A model generated the notes under the pieces. That model saw only the letters and a list, made by a program, of their open reading frames with translations, was not told where the DNA came from and did no database searches. Of a stretch of DNA of 64,000 nt, positions 26,324 through 34,963 are shown piece by piece (within the stretch, counting starts at the first letter, position 1; every line of letters starts with the position of its first letter). The translations under genes and the position numbers were made by a program. This DNA is from Bacteroidia bacterium (GTDB lineage: Bacteria > Bacteroidota > Bacteroidia > UKL13-3), in NCBI GenBank assembly GCA_025454875.1, contig JALONP010000001.1, forward strand, positions 124,001-188,000, in the 5' to 3' direction.

Positions 26324-26932
26324 TTATTGCAAATAAGTTTCGTTGTAAATATCCCTGAGTAACCTGCCATTAAATGTCCAATAAGGTCCTGGTGCCACAC
26401 TGTAGTCCAACTCCAAAATGGCTTTTGTGGCATTGGTTAAAGAAGTTTCTTCACCCCTAAATAGAACAGTACGAGCAGTCTGAACAATAGCAGACTCTCC
26501 ATTTCGAACACATACCAATTCTGAGCCGGCTGCAATTTGCATTTCTGTAAAGTTAAAATTTGGCCTTTTTTTACGCATCGCCTCCCCTGCTTCAAGCGAT
26601 GTAGCATCTACCAACTCAGGCTCCGCATCTACTTGTTGGGTTTGGTCGGCTATTTCCAATAATTTCAAAATAGCAATTGCTTGCAAGGGTTCAATACTAA
26701 AAAACTCACGCTTGGCATTAATTCTGTTCGGACTAAATGCTGTGTGCAATGCCATTTCCACTTTATCTGGGTTGTTTACTTTAGCTGCATAAGCACAATC
26801 AAATGGCACTGGAACACCCGTGCTGTACAATTCGAACATTCGTTGCTTTACATCTACACGGTTGGTTTTGCCAATCTTTACTAGCCCCGGCATGGCAGGG
26901 TTGGTTAAAATATAAATAAGGCCTTGTTCCAT
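26324..26932 (-). CDS. GIY-YIG (T5orf172-type) nuclease-domain protein with RAMA/DUF4357-like tail
   Basis: The 202-residue protein has an N-terminal T5orf172-type GIY-YIG domain: GLIYILTNPAMPGLVKIGKT, KQRMFELYSTGVPVPFDCAY, VEMALHTAFSPNRINAKREF, with the expected Y, R and E positions. Residues 125-202 (AAGSELVCVRNGESAIVQ, LFRGEETSLTNATKAIL, PYWTFNGRLLRDIYNETY) resemble the small RAMA/DUF4357 module found beside restriction enzymes. Its job may be DNA cleavage or DNA binding; it is not part of the nearby operons, being on the opposite strand from the SMC genes and separate from the HIRAN gene by 46 bases. The palindromic repeat block touches its 3' end. Confidence 0.78.
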   Translation of the reverse strand: MEQGLIYILTNPAMPGLVKIGKTNRVDVKQRMFELYSTGVPVPFDCAYAAKVNNPDKVEMALHTAFSPNRINAKREFFSIEPLQAIAILKLLEIADQTQQVDAEPELVDATSLEAGEAMRKKRPNFNFTEMQIAAGSELVCVRNGESAIVQTARTVLFRGEETSLTNATKAILELDYSVAPGPYWTFNGRLLRDIYNETYLQ

Positions 26933-26978
26933 TTAATTGATTGGGTTATGGCTAATATATTTCTTACTAGTACTGTTG

Positions 26979-27638
26979 TCAAAAAGTACTGTCAATAGTA
27001 ATGAAAATGTTTTTAACAATACCATTTTCTTCAATTTGTTTAACCGAAACATTTAACTTCTTATTCGATTCTAAGAAAATATTATTGTGCACATTTTTTA
27101 TGTAACCTATCTCTGTCGTCTGCCAAATTAACTTCACGGCCTTTTTTTTAAAGGCGTGTTTATGGGACTCAATCTTGTAGTCTAGAACATCTCCTACTTT
27201 TATTAAACCTGACTCAATTTTAAAGTGCGATAAGCCAGCGATATCTGAAACAAACTTGAAGCCTTTTTTAGGATAAAAAAGCCCTAAAAATTCATAATTA
27301 TCGGTTGGAAGTAAGCCTTGAGTTAAGGCTAACAATTCGAACTTATCAGTTACTCCTTCTGCCTCCCAGAAATGCAAAATTTTAGAACTTTCTTTTCTTT
27401 CTAATGGAACCAATCTTAATGAAAATATATCTAAATCTCTTTCTTTATATATCGCACTATAGTCTAATGGAAATCCAGAATAACCTTCAAACCCCTCCTT
27501 TTCTGCCTCTTTTCCATCTTCGCTAAGATATTGGAAAGTAATACCTTTGTTGGCAGAACGCTTTAATACACCAACAAGCTTACGCCTTGAGCCATCTCCG
27601 CTTCTCCATGATACATAAATCTCCCTAACTTTAATCAT
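26979..27638 (-). CDS. HIRAN-domain protein with HipA N-terminal-like region
   Basis: The 219-residue protein begins MIKVREIYVSWRSGDGSRRK with RKLVGVLKR, resembling the N-subdomain 1 of HipA (Couple_hipA). The next part (GITFQYLSEDGKEAEKEGF, EGYSGFPLDYS, FSLRLVPLERKE, LLALTQGLLPTDNYEF) is the linker known from bacterial HIRAN proteins. Residues 130-205 (IAGLSHFKIESGLIKVGDVL, LIWQTTEIGYIKNVHNNIF) match the HIRAN beta-barrel, which in eukaryotic helicases binds 3' DNA ends. Its ATG overlaps the kinase stop by eight bases (ATGATTAA), so it is the third gene of the operon. It may be the kinase's inhibitory or targeting partner, as HipS is for HipT; this is inference. Confidence 0.72.
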   Translation of the reverse strand: MIKVREIYVSWRSGDGSRRKLVGVLKRSANKGITFQYLSEDGKEAEKEGFEGYSGFPLDYSAIYKERDLDIFSLRLVPLERKESSKILHFWEAEGVTDKFELLALTQGLLPTDNYEFLGLFYPKKGFKFVSDIAGLSHFKIESGLIKVGDVLDYKIESHKHAFKKKAVKLIWQTTEIGYIKNVHNNIFLESNKKLNVSVKQIEENGIVKNIFITIDSTF

Positions 27639-28638
27639 TACTTAAGACCCTTTCAAGTGCATTAAAACGGGTACAAATTAATCTAAATATTAATTCTTTT
27701 CTTGTTAAAGTTAATTTGCTTGATTCAAACTTATTGGGCAAGCTAAAATCAATTCTTCCTATCATTTCTTTTAATTGTGCTTCATTAAACTGCTTTTGAA
27801 CCCTCTTAATAATTGTACTCAATTCATTAGGATACAAGTTCATGATATTAGAAAGGAATGCAAAATGACCAATTTTATTACCATCTAACCTAATTTCAGA
27901 CTCTCCCTTATGGATATAACGAAGTATTTTATAATCGTCTAACAAAAACTCCTTTATTCTTGCTTCATCAACCTCTCTACCCAAGCTACTGCCACTATCG
28001 TAGATTGGTGCAAATGTGTACTGAAGCATATTCTCTTGGTGCAATATATTGATTAGCGATTTTCTGAATGGCAACTTTTTCAAAGTTAAACCTGATTCTT
28101 TATAATTCTTATATGCCCACCGTATAAATCTGCTTTTGTTGGAAACCAATTTATCCCTTTGAAGCGAACGAATAACTGCCCAATTTTCAGAATGCCTGTC
28201 TTGATTACCAATCAAGGCATCAAAAACCATTATTTCTAGAAAACTTACAATAAAATCGTTACTCTGCAGTGAATTTATGACTTCATTGAAATAGATAGCT
28301 GGTCTTTCAGTTATTTTAAAAAGAGGATTGCTTCTTTTAATTAAACCTATTCCATGTTCTAACTCTTCATGTGTTTGATCTATCATAGATTCACACAAAC
28401 ATCCTACTGTAGTGCAGTAAACAGCGATATTATAGTCTAGCATATTAAAGCCTAACATCTTACCTAGTTTACTCGCGATAATTTCAGACCAAAACTCAGA
28501 AGGATATTTTGATATAGACTCTTTAAAATAATATTGCTTACCGTTCGCAGGGTTTTCTACGAAAAACTTCTCACGTGTGCCAATGGTTTGAATCCAATCT
28601 TTTATCCACCAATCTGATATGTCATAAAATTCTTCCAT
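27631..28638 (-). CDS. HipA-like serine/threonine kinase
   Basis: The 335-residue protein lacks the HipA N-subdomain and starts directly with the kinase-like core. The catalytic loop GNQDRHSENW is at 144-153 (D147, N152) and the metal-binding DSGSSLG at 214-220 (D214), both in HipA_C style. K39 (YYFKES) and E52 (SEIIASKLG) are candidates for the nucleotide-binding lysine-glutamate pair. HipA kinases phosphorylate targets such as glutamyl- or tryptophanyl-tRNA synthetase and stop growth. Two cysteine-rich positions (C75, C80, C82) are noted without a role. The region is AT-richer than the neighbourhood, with many AAA, ATA and AGA codons, which suggests transfer. The gene follows a 56-aa frame by one base. 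Confidence 0.78.
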   Translation of the reverse strand: MEEFYDISDWWIKDWIQTIGTREKFFVENPANGKQYYFKESISKYPSEFWSEIIASKLGKMLGFNMLDYNIAVYCTTVGCLCESMIDQTHEELEHGIGLIKRSNPLFKITERPAIYFNEVINSLQSNDFIVSFLEIMVFDALIGNQDRHSENWAVIRSLQRDKLVSNKSRFIRWAYKNYKESGLTLKKLPFRKSLINILHQENMLQYTFAPIYDSGSSLGREVDEARIKEFLLDDYKILRYIHKGESEIRLDGNKIGHFAFLSNIMNLYPNELSTIIKRVQKQFNEAQLKEMIGRIDFSLPNKFESSKLTLTRKELIFRLICTRFNALERVLSND

Positions 28639-28639
28639 C

Positions 28640-28810
28640 TCACTTCCCCTCCACTATCTTAATCTCCTCCTCTGCAAAGCTATATAGCTGTTTAGCTGCG
28701 TCATACGATGCAAATTTGTTGCTTTTTAAACCTTCTATTTGATTGCGGCTAGGCTTGACCTTTAAATAGGATTTAATAAGTACTTTTCTAGGTTTTACTT
28801 CGGTTAACAT
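28640..28810 (-). CDS. 56-residue peptide, first gene of HipA/HIRAN-like operon
   Basis: From ATG 28810 a 56-codon frame reads MLTEVKPRKVLIKSYLKVKP and continues SRNQIEGLKSNKFASYDAAK to LYSFAEEEIKIVEGK, ending at TGA 28640-28642. One base separates it from the kinase ATG, and no stop interrupts it, as expected for a real small gene in an operon. The first half is basic and the second half forms an amphipathic acidic helix. It may be the antitoxin-like or DNA-binding partner of the system, but no HipB helix-turn-helix is evident and no family is recognised. Confidence 0.6.
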   Translation of the reverse strand: MLTEVKPRKVLIKSYLKVKPSRNQIEGLKSNKFASYDAAKQLYSFAEEEIKIVEGK

Positions 28811-29003
28811 GCGTATCTACAATTCAGAATCAGCGTGTAATATACATGTTTGAATTTATTTATCTTAAACCGCTTGAAAAAAGTTGCTATAGTATCATTT
28901 AACGGTTGTCCACCCTTCAATACATGAAATCCAGCGCAAATCTCTTCACAACCATTTATCAAAAAAAATTAGCCGTTTTAGTTACTCCACTTATTTTGTG
29001 TAC

Positions 29004-30065
29004 ATGAAATTTACCTGTATCCTTTTACTGCTGCTCCCCGTTTTTTGTATTGCCCAACAAGTTACTTGGCAAAAACTAAACACACAATCCTATCCAGGCA
29101 AACAAGATGATATCTACTTTGTAGATGAACAAAACGGTTGGTATGTAAACGGATACGGACGTATTTACCGCACACGTAATGCCGGACAATCATGGGAACT
29201 CCAACTCGAACAAAAAGGAACTTTTTTTCGTTGCATCGCTTTTATTGATACTTTAACCGGTTTTGCAGGTACTGTTGGTACTGAGTATTTTCCAAATGTA
29301 ACCGATACCATTCCGCTCTATAAAACAACCAATGGTGGACTCACTTGGCAGCCAGTTTCGTATATGGGTAATTACGTTAAGGGTTTATGCGCAATTGATA
29401 TTGTAAAAGAACTATACATTAACCATGGTGTAGCTGATTACAAATACCATGTATACGCGGTGGGCCGTGTGGGTGGGCCAGCTAATATCCTTGTGAGTCA
29501 CGATAACGGTAACACGTTTACCTCAATGGAAATGAATGCATACGGAACCATGCTATTTGATATAGATATGTTTAACACCACTGAGGGAATTGCATGTTCT
29601 GCGAGTGATGTAGATGTAAGCAAAAGCCATGCACGCTTATTGCGAACCACTGATGGAGGCAAAACATGGAAAACGGTTTACCAATCCAAACGCCATTATG
29701 AACTTACTTGGAAATGTTTTTTCCCATCATCTAAGGTTGGTTATGCCACTGTTCAAAGTTACAATCCAGACACAACCATTAGCCAACAAATTGTTTTAAA
29801 AACAACTGATGGAGGTAAAAGTTGGAAAGAGTTTAAGCTGGTAAACAACCACAAAGCTAGGCCATTTGGTATTGGCTTTGTAAACGAGCAGCAAGGATAT
29901 GTTGGCACACTGACATCTGGTTACGAAACCAATGATGGAGGCCGGAACTGGCAACCAATTGACTTGGGTAAGGCATGCAACAAAATTCGAATCGTGCACA
30001 AACCGGATGGCAGTGTGTATGGATACGCAATTGGAGTGAGTGTTTATAAATTGGTGGTTAATTGA
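29004..30065 (+). CDS. Secreted beta-propeller protein with BNR/Ycf48-like repeats
   Basis: The 353-residue protein starts at ATG 29004 (the GTG at 28998 would add two residues) with a signal peptide (MKFTCILLLLLPVFCIAQ). The rest consists of repeated blades with the Asp-box-like motif: RTRNAGQSWELQL, KTTNGGLTWQPVS, VSHDNGNTFTSME, RTTDGGKTWKTVY, KTTDGGKSWKEF and TNDGGRNWQPI, each followed by a FVDEQNGW or VGYATVQ type strand. Such sialidase-fold or YCF48/HCF136-like propellers in Bacteroidota are secreted or periplasmic; no sialidase active site is visible, so binding is likelier than hydrolysis. It has no T9SS tail. It stands alone between the HipA-like operon and the DUF5686 gene. Confidence 0.82.
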   Translation: MKFTCILLLLLPVFCIAQQVTWQKLNTQSYPGKQDDIYFVDEQNGWYVNGYGRIYRTRNAGQSWELQLEQKGTFFRCIAFIDTLTGFAGTVGTEYFPNVTDTIPLYKTTNGGLTWQPVSYMGNYVKGLCAIDIVKELYINHGVADYKYHVYAVGRVGGPANILVSHDNGNTFTSMEMNAYGTMLFDIDMFNTTEGIACSASDVDVSKSHARLLRTTDGGKTWKTVYQSKRHYELTWKCFFPSSKVGYATVQSYNPDTTISQQIVLKTTDGGKSWKEFKLVNNHKARPFGIGFVNEQQGYVGTLTSGYETNDGGRNWQPIDLGKACNKIRIVHKPDGSVYGYAIGVSVYKLVVN

Positions 30066-30124
30066 ATTCTATGTGCCGCTGGTTATTTGTGGTAAAAATT
30101 AAACAGCAAATACAAATAAAATAC

Positions 30125-32746
30125 TCAATTAAACTGAGCAAGTGAAACCGATAACCTCACACCCCAATTGCTGTAGCTGCTGTTTGTAAAGCCTGCAAAT
30201 ACATCGAGTCTGCCTACACCTAACAAGTTAGTAAGGCTGTATCCTAACTCTTGGTAATGGATAGTTGGCGTAAACAGTGAATTGTAAAAAACCGCTTCTT
30301 TGATGGTTAACATGTTTACATATGGCAGTCGTTTGAGCACAATTCGTTTACATTCTATTTCATTTAACCACATGGTTAGCCATTGTGTATTTGCATATGC
30401 ATAATAATCCAGCTGCCTAAAACGGTTGAAGGCATTTCCGGAAAATACAGGCGATTCATTTCCAAAAACATGATTTGCATCTGGCAAATAACTTTGGTTA
30501 TTGTAAACAAAGAACTGGTGGCTCACCATTGATTGAAGTTGCAACCAATGAAGAGGTTGTATTTTTTCGGTTGCACTCAATTGCACGCGCATATAATCTA
30601 CATTACTGCCAGCAATGCCTGATAAGCCATTCCAAGAATTGAATGCCAACGTAGGCCAATTGCTAGGCTGGTATACCTTTTTGCCCCTAATCATTTTGTA
30701 ATAAACAAAAGGTGTATACGCAAACTTATTGGTAAGCAATACCGCATTGTGTGTTGGAAAAACATCATTTGGCAAAGGTTCATTGGGCGTGATATGATAG
30801 TCTTCAATACTTTCTTGTTTTTGGTACCTGCTTGTATTTGAGAGTGCATACCTGTGATAATAACCCATGCTCAGTTCCCATACCAAACCATTTGCCAATT
30901 CGTATTGGTGCGTAATGCTCAGGTAGTCTTGCTGGAATAACTTTGCAGGATTACGATGTGCAAAAACAAGTAGTAAGGATTGCTCAAATTGTGCTGCTCC
31001 GCCAGTTGGATTAAAATCACTTACGTAAGAGCCTCCTTCTAACTTAACCTGACCAAAAGATGCTGGAGCATACGTGCACGAAAACAAAGCAAATGTATTC
31101 ACAGCTTTGCGTTCAAACGGAACACGAATACGATTTGAAAAAAGCCAATCTTTGCCATCTGTGCGGTTATTCCCAATCGACCATCGAACACTGGCACCCC
31201 AACCATCTACAGTATTGACAAAAATTTCACTGCCTGGACCAATCCCGCTCCAACCATAACGTAATTTTGAAGAAGCAAGAACACCTGAATCTCCTTGCAA
31301 TACCCCACCAATCCAGCCATATTTAGTGGGCTTCTTACTTGCTGTATCGGGTTTGGCATTAGCCTGAATGGAATCATATTGTCTGTAGCTGCTCACTTCA
31401 CTTTCCATCAGTGGAACAGGCCTATTAGCTTCCCAAAAACTAATGTCTCGTTGCGTTGCTAAACTATCCACAATCATCTCCGATGAATCAGTGGGTATTT
31501 CTTTGGTTTGCCTCACCTCTGATTCGGCCTCTGCTTTCATCTTTGATGCAAGTTTAAGCATCTCCATTTTGGTAAGTGAATCCTTGGCAAGAAGTTCATC
31601 AATTTGTGTTTGACGCTTGGTTTTAACAGGTGTTGGCTGTACCGCTTTAGGTTCAATTACTTCACCTTGAGTTTGAGGTATTATATTGCCTTTCTGTAGC
31701 CACGAATGATCCAGTAATGGGTTAAGCATTACATTGTAATCGCTCACAGAAGCCAGGTACCTAAAACTGCCTTTAAATCCTAAAAATCCGCCTTTAGCTT
31801 TAATATCATAGGTAACTGGCATCCAAACATAATCAAAGCCTTCTACCGGCCTAAATGATGTAACTATTGTGGTTGTAAACTGGCCATCATTTACCGTTAA
31901 ATCAGTACTGTGCAAACACCATAGCTTTTCCATAATGTACACGTATCCGGTAAATACATCCTTGCCTTTGCGTTTGGGTGTAACCCTAATACGATTTACT
32001 TCCCTCCCATTTTCATAAAAACTTCCTTCTAAGGTAAAGTTGTATACAGAAAATGCTTGTGGTGATAATGGTGAAATCAACTCGGTACGATCTGTATTGT
32101 ACAAGCTACCCCGAATCATGCGAATAGGCTCGGGTGCTCCTTCTTGTGGCAACGAACTTTTAATTGAAATAGCTTTTTCTTTATAGGTATTTGGTTGCGA
32201 AAACGAAAGCTCGTTAATGCTTTCTACCAAAAAGGTCTGGCCTTCGGTAAACCCTTCTTCTTCCAACAGTTTTTTAAACACAAACGGAACTTTTTCAAGG
32301 GTACCACTTCCTTTAACGTATACAGTAGACGTATATTTAAGCACTTGCCTTCGGTAATACGGTGCAGCTGCAATTGCTTTGCGCATAATCCAAACTGCGG
32401 GGTTAACACCACCTAATTGCACATTCACTTCTTTAAGCGAGTATGTTTGTTCGGCTAACCTAACGTCAATAGAATTGGCTTGTTGGCTTGATGCAAGGTT
32501 TAGTACCTTGGTTTGGTATCCTACACACTGAAAATAAACTTCATGATTACCCTCGGGAAGCTGGAGTTTAAAGGTGCCATCTGCGTTGCTGTTGGTGCCC
32601 GCTTGTGGACTTTTACAGTAAATGGTTACAAAACCAATTGGGTTTCCATTTGTATCGATTACTTTGCCATTAATGCTAGGTTGGGCAAACAGATTGCTGT
32701 TGCACCAAAACAATAAGACAGATAACAAACTAAACGATCGTAACAC
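30125..32746 (-). CDS. DUF5686 outer-membrane protein with carboxypeptidase-like regulatory domain
   Basis: I chose the GTG at 32746, one base after the rsmG TGA, because it gives an 873-residue protein beginning with a good signal peptide (MLRSFSLLSVLLFWCNSNLF); the alternative ATG at 32821 lies inside rsmG. Residues 25-110 form a CarboxypepD_reg-like Ig fold (INGKVIDTNGNPIGFVTIYC, LQLPEGNHEVYFQCVGYQTK). The middle matches DUF5686 (AIAAAPYYRRQVLKYTSTVY, PQAFSVYNFTLEGSFYENGR), and the C-terminal 350 residues look like a beta-barrel with aromatic-rich strands ending LSVSLAQFN. It is probably an outer-membrane protein of unknown transport or surface role. A lysine/proline/alanine-rich spacer at 375-480 separates the two parts. 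Confidence 0.82.
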   Translation of the reverse strand: MLRSFSLLSVLLFWCNSNLFAQPSINGKVIDTNGNPIGFVTIYCKSPQAGTNSNADGTFKLQLPEGNHEVYFQCVGYQTKVLNLASSQQANSIDVRLAEQTYSLKEVNVQLGGVNPAVWIMRKAIAAAPYYRRQVLKYTSTVYVKGSGTLEKVPFVFKKLLEEEGFTEGQTFLVESINELSFSQPNTYKEKAISIKSSLPQEGAPEPIRMIRGSLYNTDRTELISPLSPQAFSVYNFTLEGSFYENGREVNRIRVTPKRKGKDVFTGYVYIMEKLWCLHSTDLTVNDGQFTTTIVTSFRPVEGFDYVWMPVTYDIKAKGGFLGFKGSFRYLASVSDYNVMLNPLLDHSWLQKGNIIPQTQGEVIEPKAVQPTPVKTKRQTQIDELLAKDSLTKMEMLKLASKMKAEAESEVRQTKEIPTDSSEMIVDSLATQRDISFWEANRPVPLMESEVSSYRQYDSIQANAKPDTASKKPTKYGWIGGVLQGDSGVLASSKLRYGWSGIGPGSEIFVNTVDGWGASVRWSIGNNRTDGKDWLFSNRIRVPFERKAVNTFALFSCTYAPASFGQVKLEGGSYVSDFNPTGGAAQFEQSLLLVFAHRNPAKLFQQDYLSITHQYELANGLVWELSMGYYHRYALSNTSRYQKQESIEDYHITPNEPLPNDVFPTHNAVLLTNKFAYTPFVYYKMIRGKKVYQPSNWPTLAFNSWNGLSGIAGSNVDYMRVQLSATEKIQPLHWLQLQSMVSHQFFVYNNQSYLPDANHVFGNESPVFSGNAFNRFRQLDYYAYANTQWLTMWLNEIECKRIVLKRLPYVNMLTIKEAVFYNSLFTPTIHYQELGYSLTNLLGVGRLDVFAGFTNSSYSNWGVRLSVSLAQFN

Positions 32747-32747
32747 A

Positions 32748-33392
32748 TCAATAAATGTATACCAATTTTTTGGTTTCAAAAAACGATTCTTCAAACCATT
32801 TAGTAAGCGGATACTCTTCAATAATCAGTTTTTTATTTTGCAATTGAAGTGTTTTTAGCTCTTCTTTTAAATCGCCCCCTTTAAGCAGCAAGTACCCATT
32901 GTATTGGGCATTTAATTGTTTGCTGCTTATGTAACTTTGTGTCCACCTGTACAACTGATCTGCAGGCGCAACAGCCCTACTCACAATAAAATCAAACGAT
33001 TCTTTGAGCCGTTCAACCCTGCCAATTGCAAAATCAGTATTACGCAACCCAATGGTTTCAGATATTGATTCAGCTACGGTAATTTTTTTAGCGATGGAGT
33101 CACACAAAACAAATTGAACTTTGGGAAAAAAGATGCTAAGCGGTATACCCGGAAAACCGCCACCCGTGCCAATATCGAGTACACGCGTACCTTGGTTAAA
33201 CTCTATAAACTTAGCAATAGCTAAAGAATGTAAAATATGCTTTTCGAAAAGTGAATCAATATCCTTTCGCGAAACAACATTGATTTTTTCATTCCAATCT
33301 TTGTATAATTCGAAAGCAGTTTCGAATTGTAACAATTGTTGTTCGGTTAAATCTATAAAGTACTTTTGAATAAGTTCAATTCCAGTTTCCAT
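32748..33392 (-). CDS. rsmG: 16S rRNA (guanine527-N7) methyltransferase RsmG
   Basis: The 214-residue protein shows the RsmG/GidB pattern: YKDWNEKINVVSRKDIDSLF, HILHSLAIAKF, the SAM-binding VLDIGTGGGFPGIPLSIFFP, the VLCDSIAKKITV strand and SRAVAPADQLYRW. It methylates G527 in the 530 loop of 16S rRNA; loss gives low-level streptomycin resistance in other bacteria. It lies 22 bases after a GT2 gene and one base before the DUF5686 gene, so the three are probably one transcript. Confidence 0.96.
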   Translation of the reverse strand: METGIELIQKYFIDLTEQQLLQFETAFELYKDWNEKINVVSRKDIDSLFEKHILHSLAIAKFIEFNQGTRVLDIGTGGGFPGIPLSIFFPKVQFVLCDSIAKKITVAESISETIGLRNTDFAIGRVERLKESFDFIVSRAVAPADQLYRWTQSYISSKQLNAQYNGYLLLKGGDLKEELKTLQLQNKKLIIEEYPLTKWFEESFFETKKLVYIY

Positions 33393-33413
33393 GGTTGCAA
33401 AGAAACAGCATTG

Positions 33414-34544
33414 TTACCACTTTTTACGGTTACGGGTGAATAACGAGATAGCCCCAAAAACAACCATATTGAATGTGTAAATGATATCCCAAATTGGCAA
33501 GCCCCAGAGCAAAGGAGCTGCTTTGAGTTTAATGGCCGCGTTGTAATACACCACAACCTGAACCACTAGCCGCAATGCATACAAACCAACTACCATTGGC
33601 CAGGTATGAATATCAATAACCAAAGCAGCTACACTTACAATATAAAACAATAACTGACCAATATAAAAAGAAGCTAGGGCTACTCTGTGTTCATTTTTGT
33701 AATATTTACCTGCAACCAAATGCCTTGTTTTTTGCCTTATCCATGCTGAGAATGTTGTTTTAGCGGGTGTATACACAAAGCTGTCTTCGCTACATTCGAT
33801 GGCTATATTGGTTGCAGTGGCAGCTTGGTTTACAAATAAATCATCATCACCTGTTAACAAATGTTGGTGTGAAGCAAATCCCTTGTGTTTAAAAAACAGT
33901 TCTTTCCGATAAGCCAAGTTTCGGCCAACACCCATAAATGCTGTCTTTCGTAAGGCAAATGCAAAATAAAAAATGGCGGTCATTAAATCATGAAAGCGAG
34001 CATATTTATTTAAAAATCCAGGTTGTTTAAAAAAAGGTGAATAGCCTAATACGATTTCAGTTTGTGGCGAAAAGCGACTTTGCATATTAGCCAACCAATT
34101 GTTGCTGGCAGGTTCACAATCAGCATCGGTAAACAATAACTGGTCGTATTTTGCAGCTTTAATTCCTATCGTTAAGGCAAATTTTTTACCCGTTGGGTAT
34201 TTTTCTTGCTCTAAAAGTTGCGATACTTTTAGACGAGGGTAGGTCGCTTGCATGCTTTCTAAATACTGTTGGCTTTGGTCCCATGAACAATGGTTTACCA
34301 CCACCACTTCAAACTCAGGGTATTCTTGATTTAAAATAGATGGTAAAAACCGCTGCAAGTTTTCATATTCATTGCGTGCAGCAATAATGATGGAAACTGG
34401 TTCTTGTTTAGTGTGAACAGCTGGTTGTGGTTTGTAAAAAGAGAATTTACCCAATACGCCCAAACCATACCAAATTTGAAAAAGTACAATAGCTGCCAAT
34501 ACTCCACAGCATACCAATCCGAGTAACGAAATCACATCAAACAT
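33414..34544 (-). CDS. Glycosyltransferase family 2 membrane protein
   Basis: The 376-residue protein has one N-terminal membrane helix (VISLLGLVCCGVLAAIVLFQ), a GT-A domain with PVSIIIAARNEYENLQRFL, the DxD-type QLLFTDADCEP, the acceptor-binding HLLTGDDDLFVNQAA and the Q/RxxRW-like IRQKTRHLVAGKYY, then about three C-terminal helices. This is the layout of processive or polyprenyl-type GT2 enzymes such as hyaluronan- or ceramide-glucosyltransferase-like proteins. The substrate is unknown. It is the first gene of a likely transcript with rsmG and the DUF5686 gene. Confidence 0.87.
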   Translation of the reverse strand: MFDVISLLGLVCCGVLAAIVLFQIWYGLGVLGKFSFYKPQPAVHTKQEPVSIIIAARNEYENLQRFLPSILNQEYPEFEVVVVNHCSWDQSQQYLESMQATYPRLKVSQLLEQEKYPTGKKFALTIGIKAAKYDQLLFTDADCEPASNNWLANMQSRFSPQTEIVLGYSPFFKQPGFLNKYARFHDLMTAIFYFAFALRKTAFMGVGRNLAYRKELFFKHKGFASHQHLLTGDDDLFVNQAATATNIAIECSEDSFVYTPAKTTFSAWIRQKTRHLVAGKYYKNEHRVALASFYIGQLLFYIVSVAALVIDIHTWPMVVGLYALRLVVQVVVYYNAAIKLKAAPLLWGLPIWDIIYTFNMVVFGAISLFTRNRKKW

Positions 34545-34625
34545 GGAAACGAAATTACATGCTTCAAAACCGTTGCTTACAAGGTTATTTCAACACCATG
34601 TGGGCAACATTTTAAAACTGTACAA

Positions 34626-34961
34626 TCAATTTGAAGATACGTGTTCAGCAACTTCTTCAGGCATAATACCTGAATGTGACTCATTGTAAATGCAGCTTCC
34701 GTTTTGAATAACCAAAACTTGAGGCGATTGGTGTTCTACTCCATAATTTACCGCTACAGCATTTGAAATGTCTCGGTGAGCCAATAAATCTAAGTAATAT
34801 GTTTTAACACCATCTTTTTGCCAACCTCTTTCCATGCGTGCAAGTGCCGCTGAACTAATCGAACAACGTGTGCTGTGTTTAAAGATAACCACAGGGTTAG
34901 TTAGCGATTCTTGTTGAATGGTATTCAATTGCCCAATATCAGTTAATGCAATCCAGTTCAT
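34626..34961 (-). CDS. ytxJ: Bacillithiol system protein YtxJ
   Basis: The 111-residue thioredoxin-fold protein has the monothiol motif HSTRCSISSAA (C33) followed by YYLDLLAHRDISNAVAVNYG and HQSPQVLVIQNG, the YtxJ (DUF2847) pattern. YtxJ is a candidate monothiol bacilliredoxin that removes bacillithiol from proteins. It is the third gene of a tight trxB - hydrolase - ytxJ operon (two bases from the hydrolase stop), which links it to thiol redox control. The presence of bacillithiol in this organism is implied, not shown. Confidence 0.9.
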   Translation of the reverse strand: MNWIALTDIGQLNTIQQESLTNPVVIFKHSTRCSISSAALARMERGWQKDGVKTYYLDLLAHRDISNAVAVNYGVEHQSPQVLVIQNGSCIYNESHSGIMPEEVAEHVSSN

Positions 34962-34963
34962 AT

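Noticed and set aside
26044-26932. JetD/MksG-type nuclease following the SMC operon
   Set aside because: After the operon terminator only repeats and an opposite-strand GIY-YIG gene are found; the latter has no TOPRIM features.
27631-27638. Frameshift splitting one HipA gene into two
   Set aside because: A split HipA would have its N-terminal domain first; here the kinase comes first and the overlap is a normal ATGATTAA stop-start overlap.
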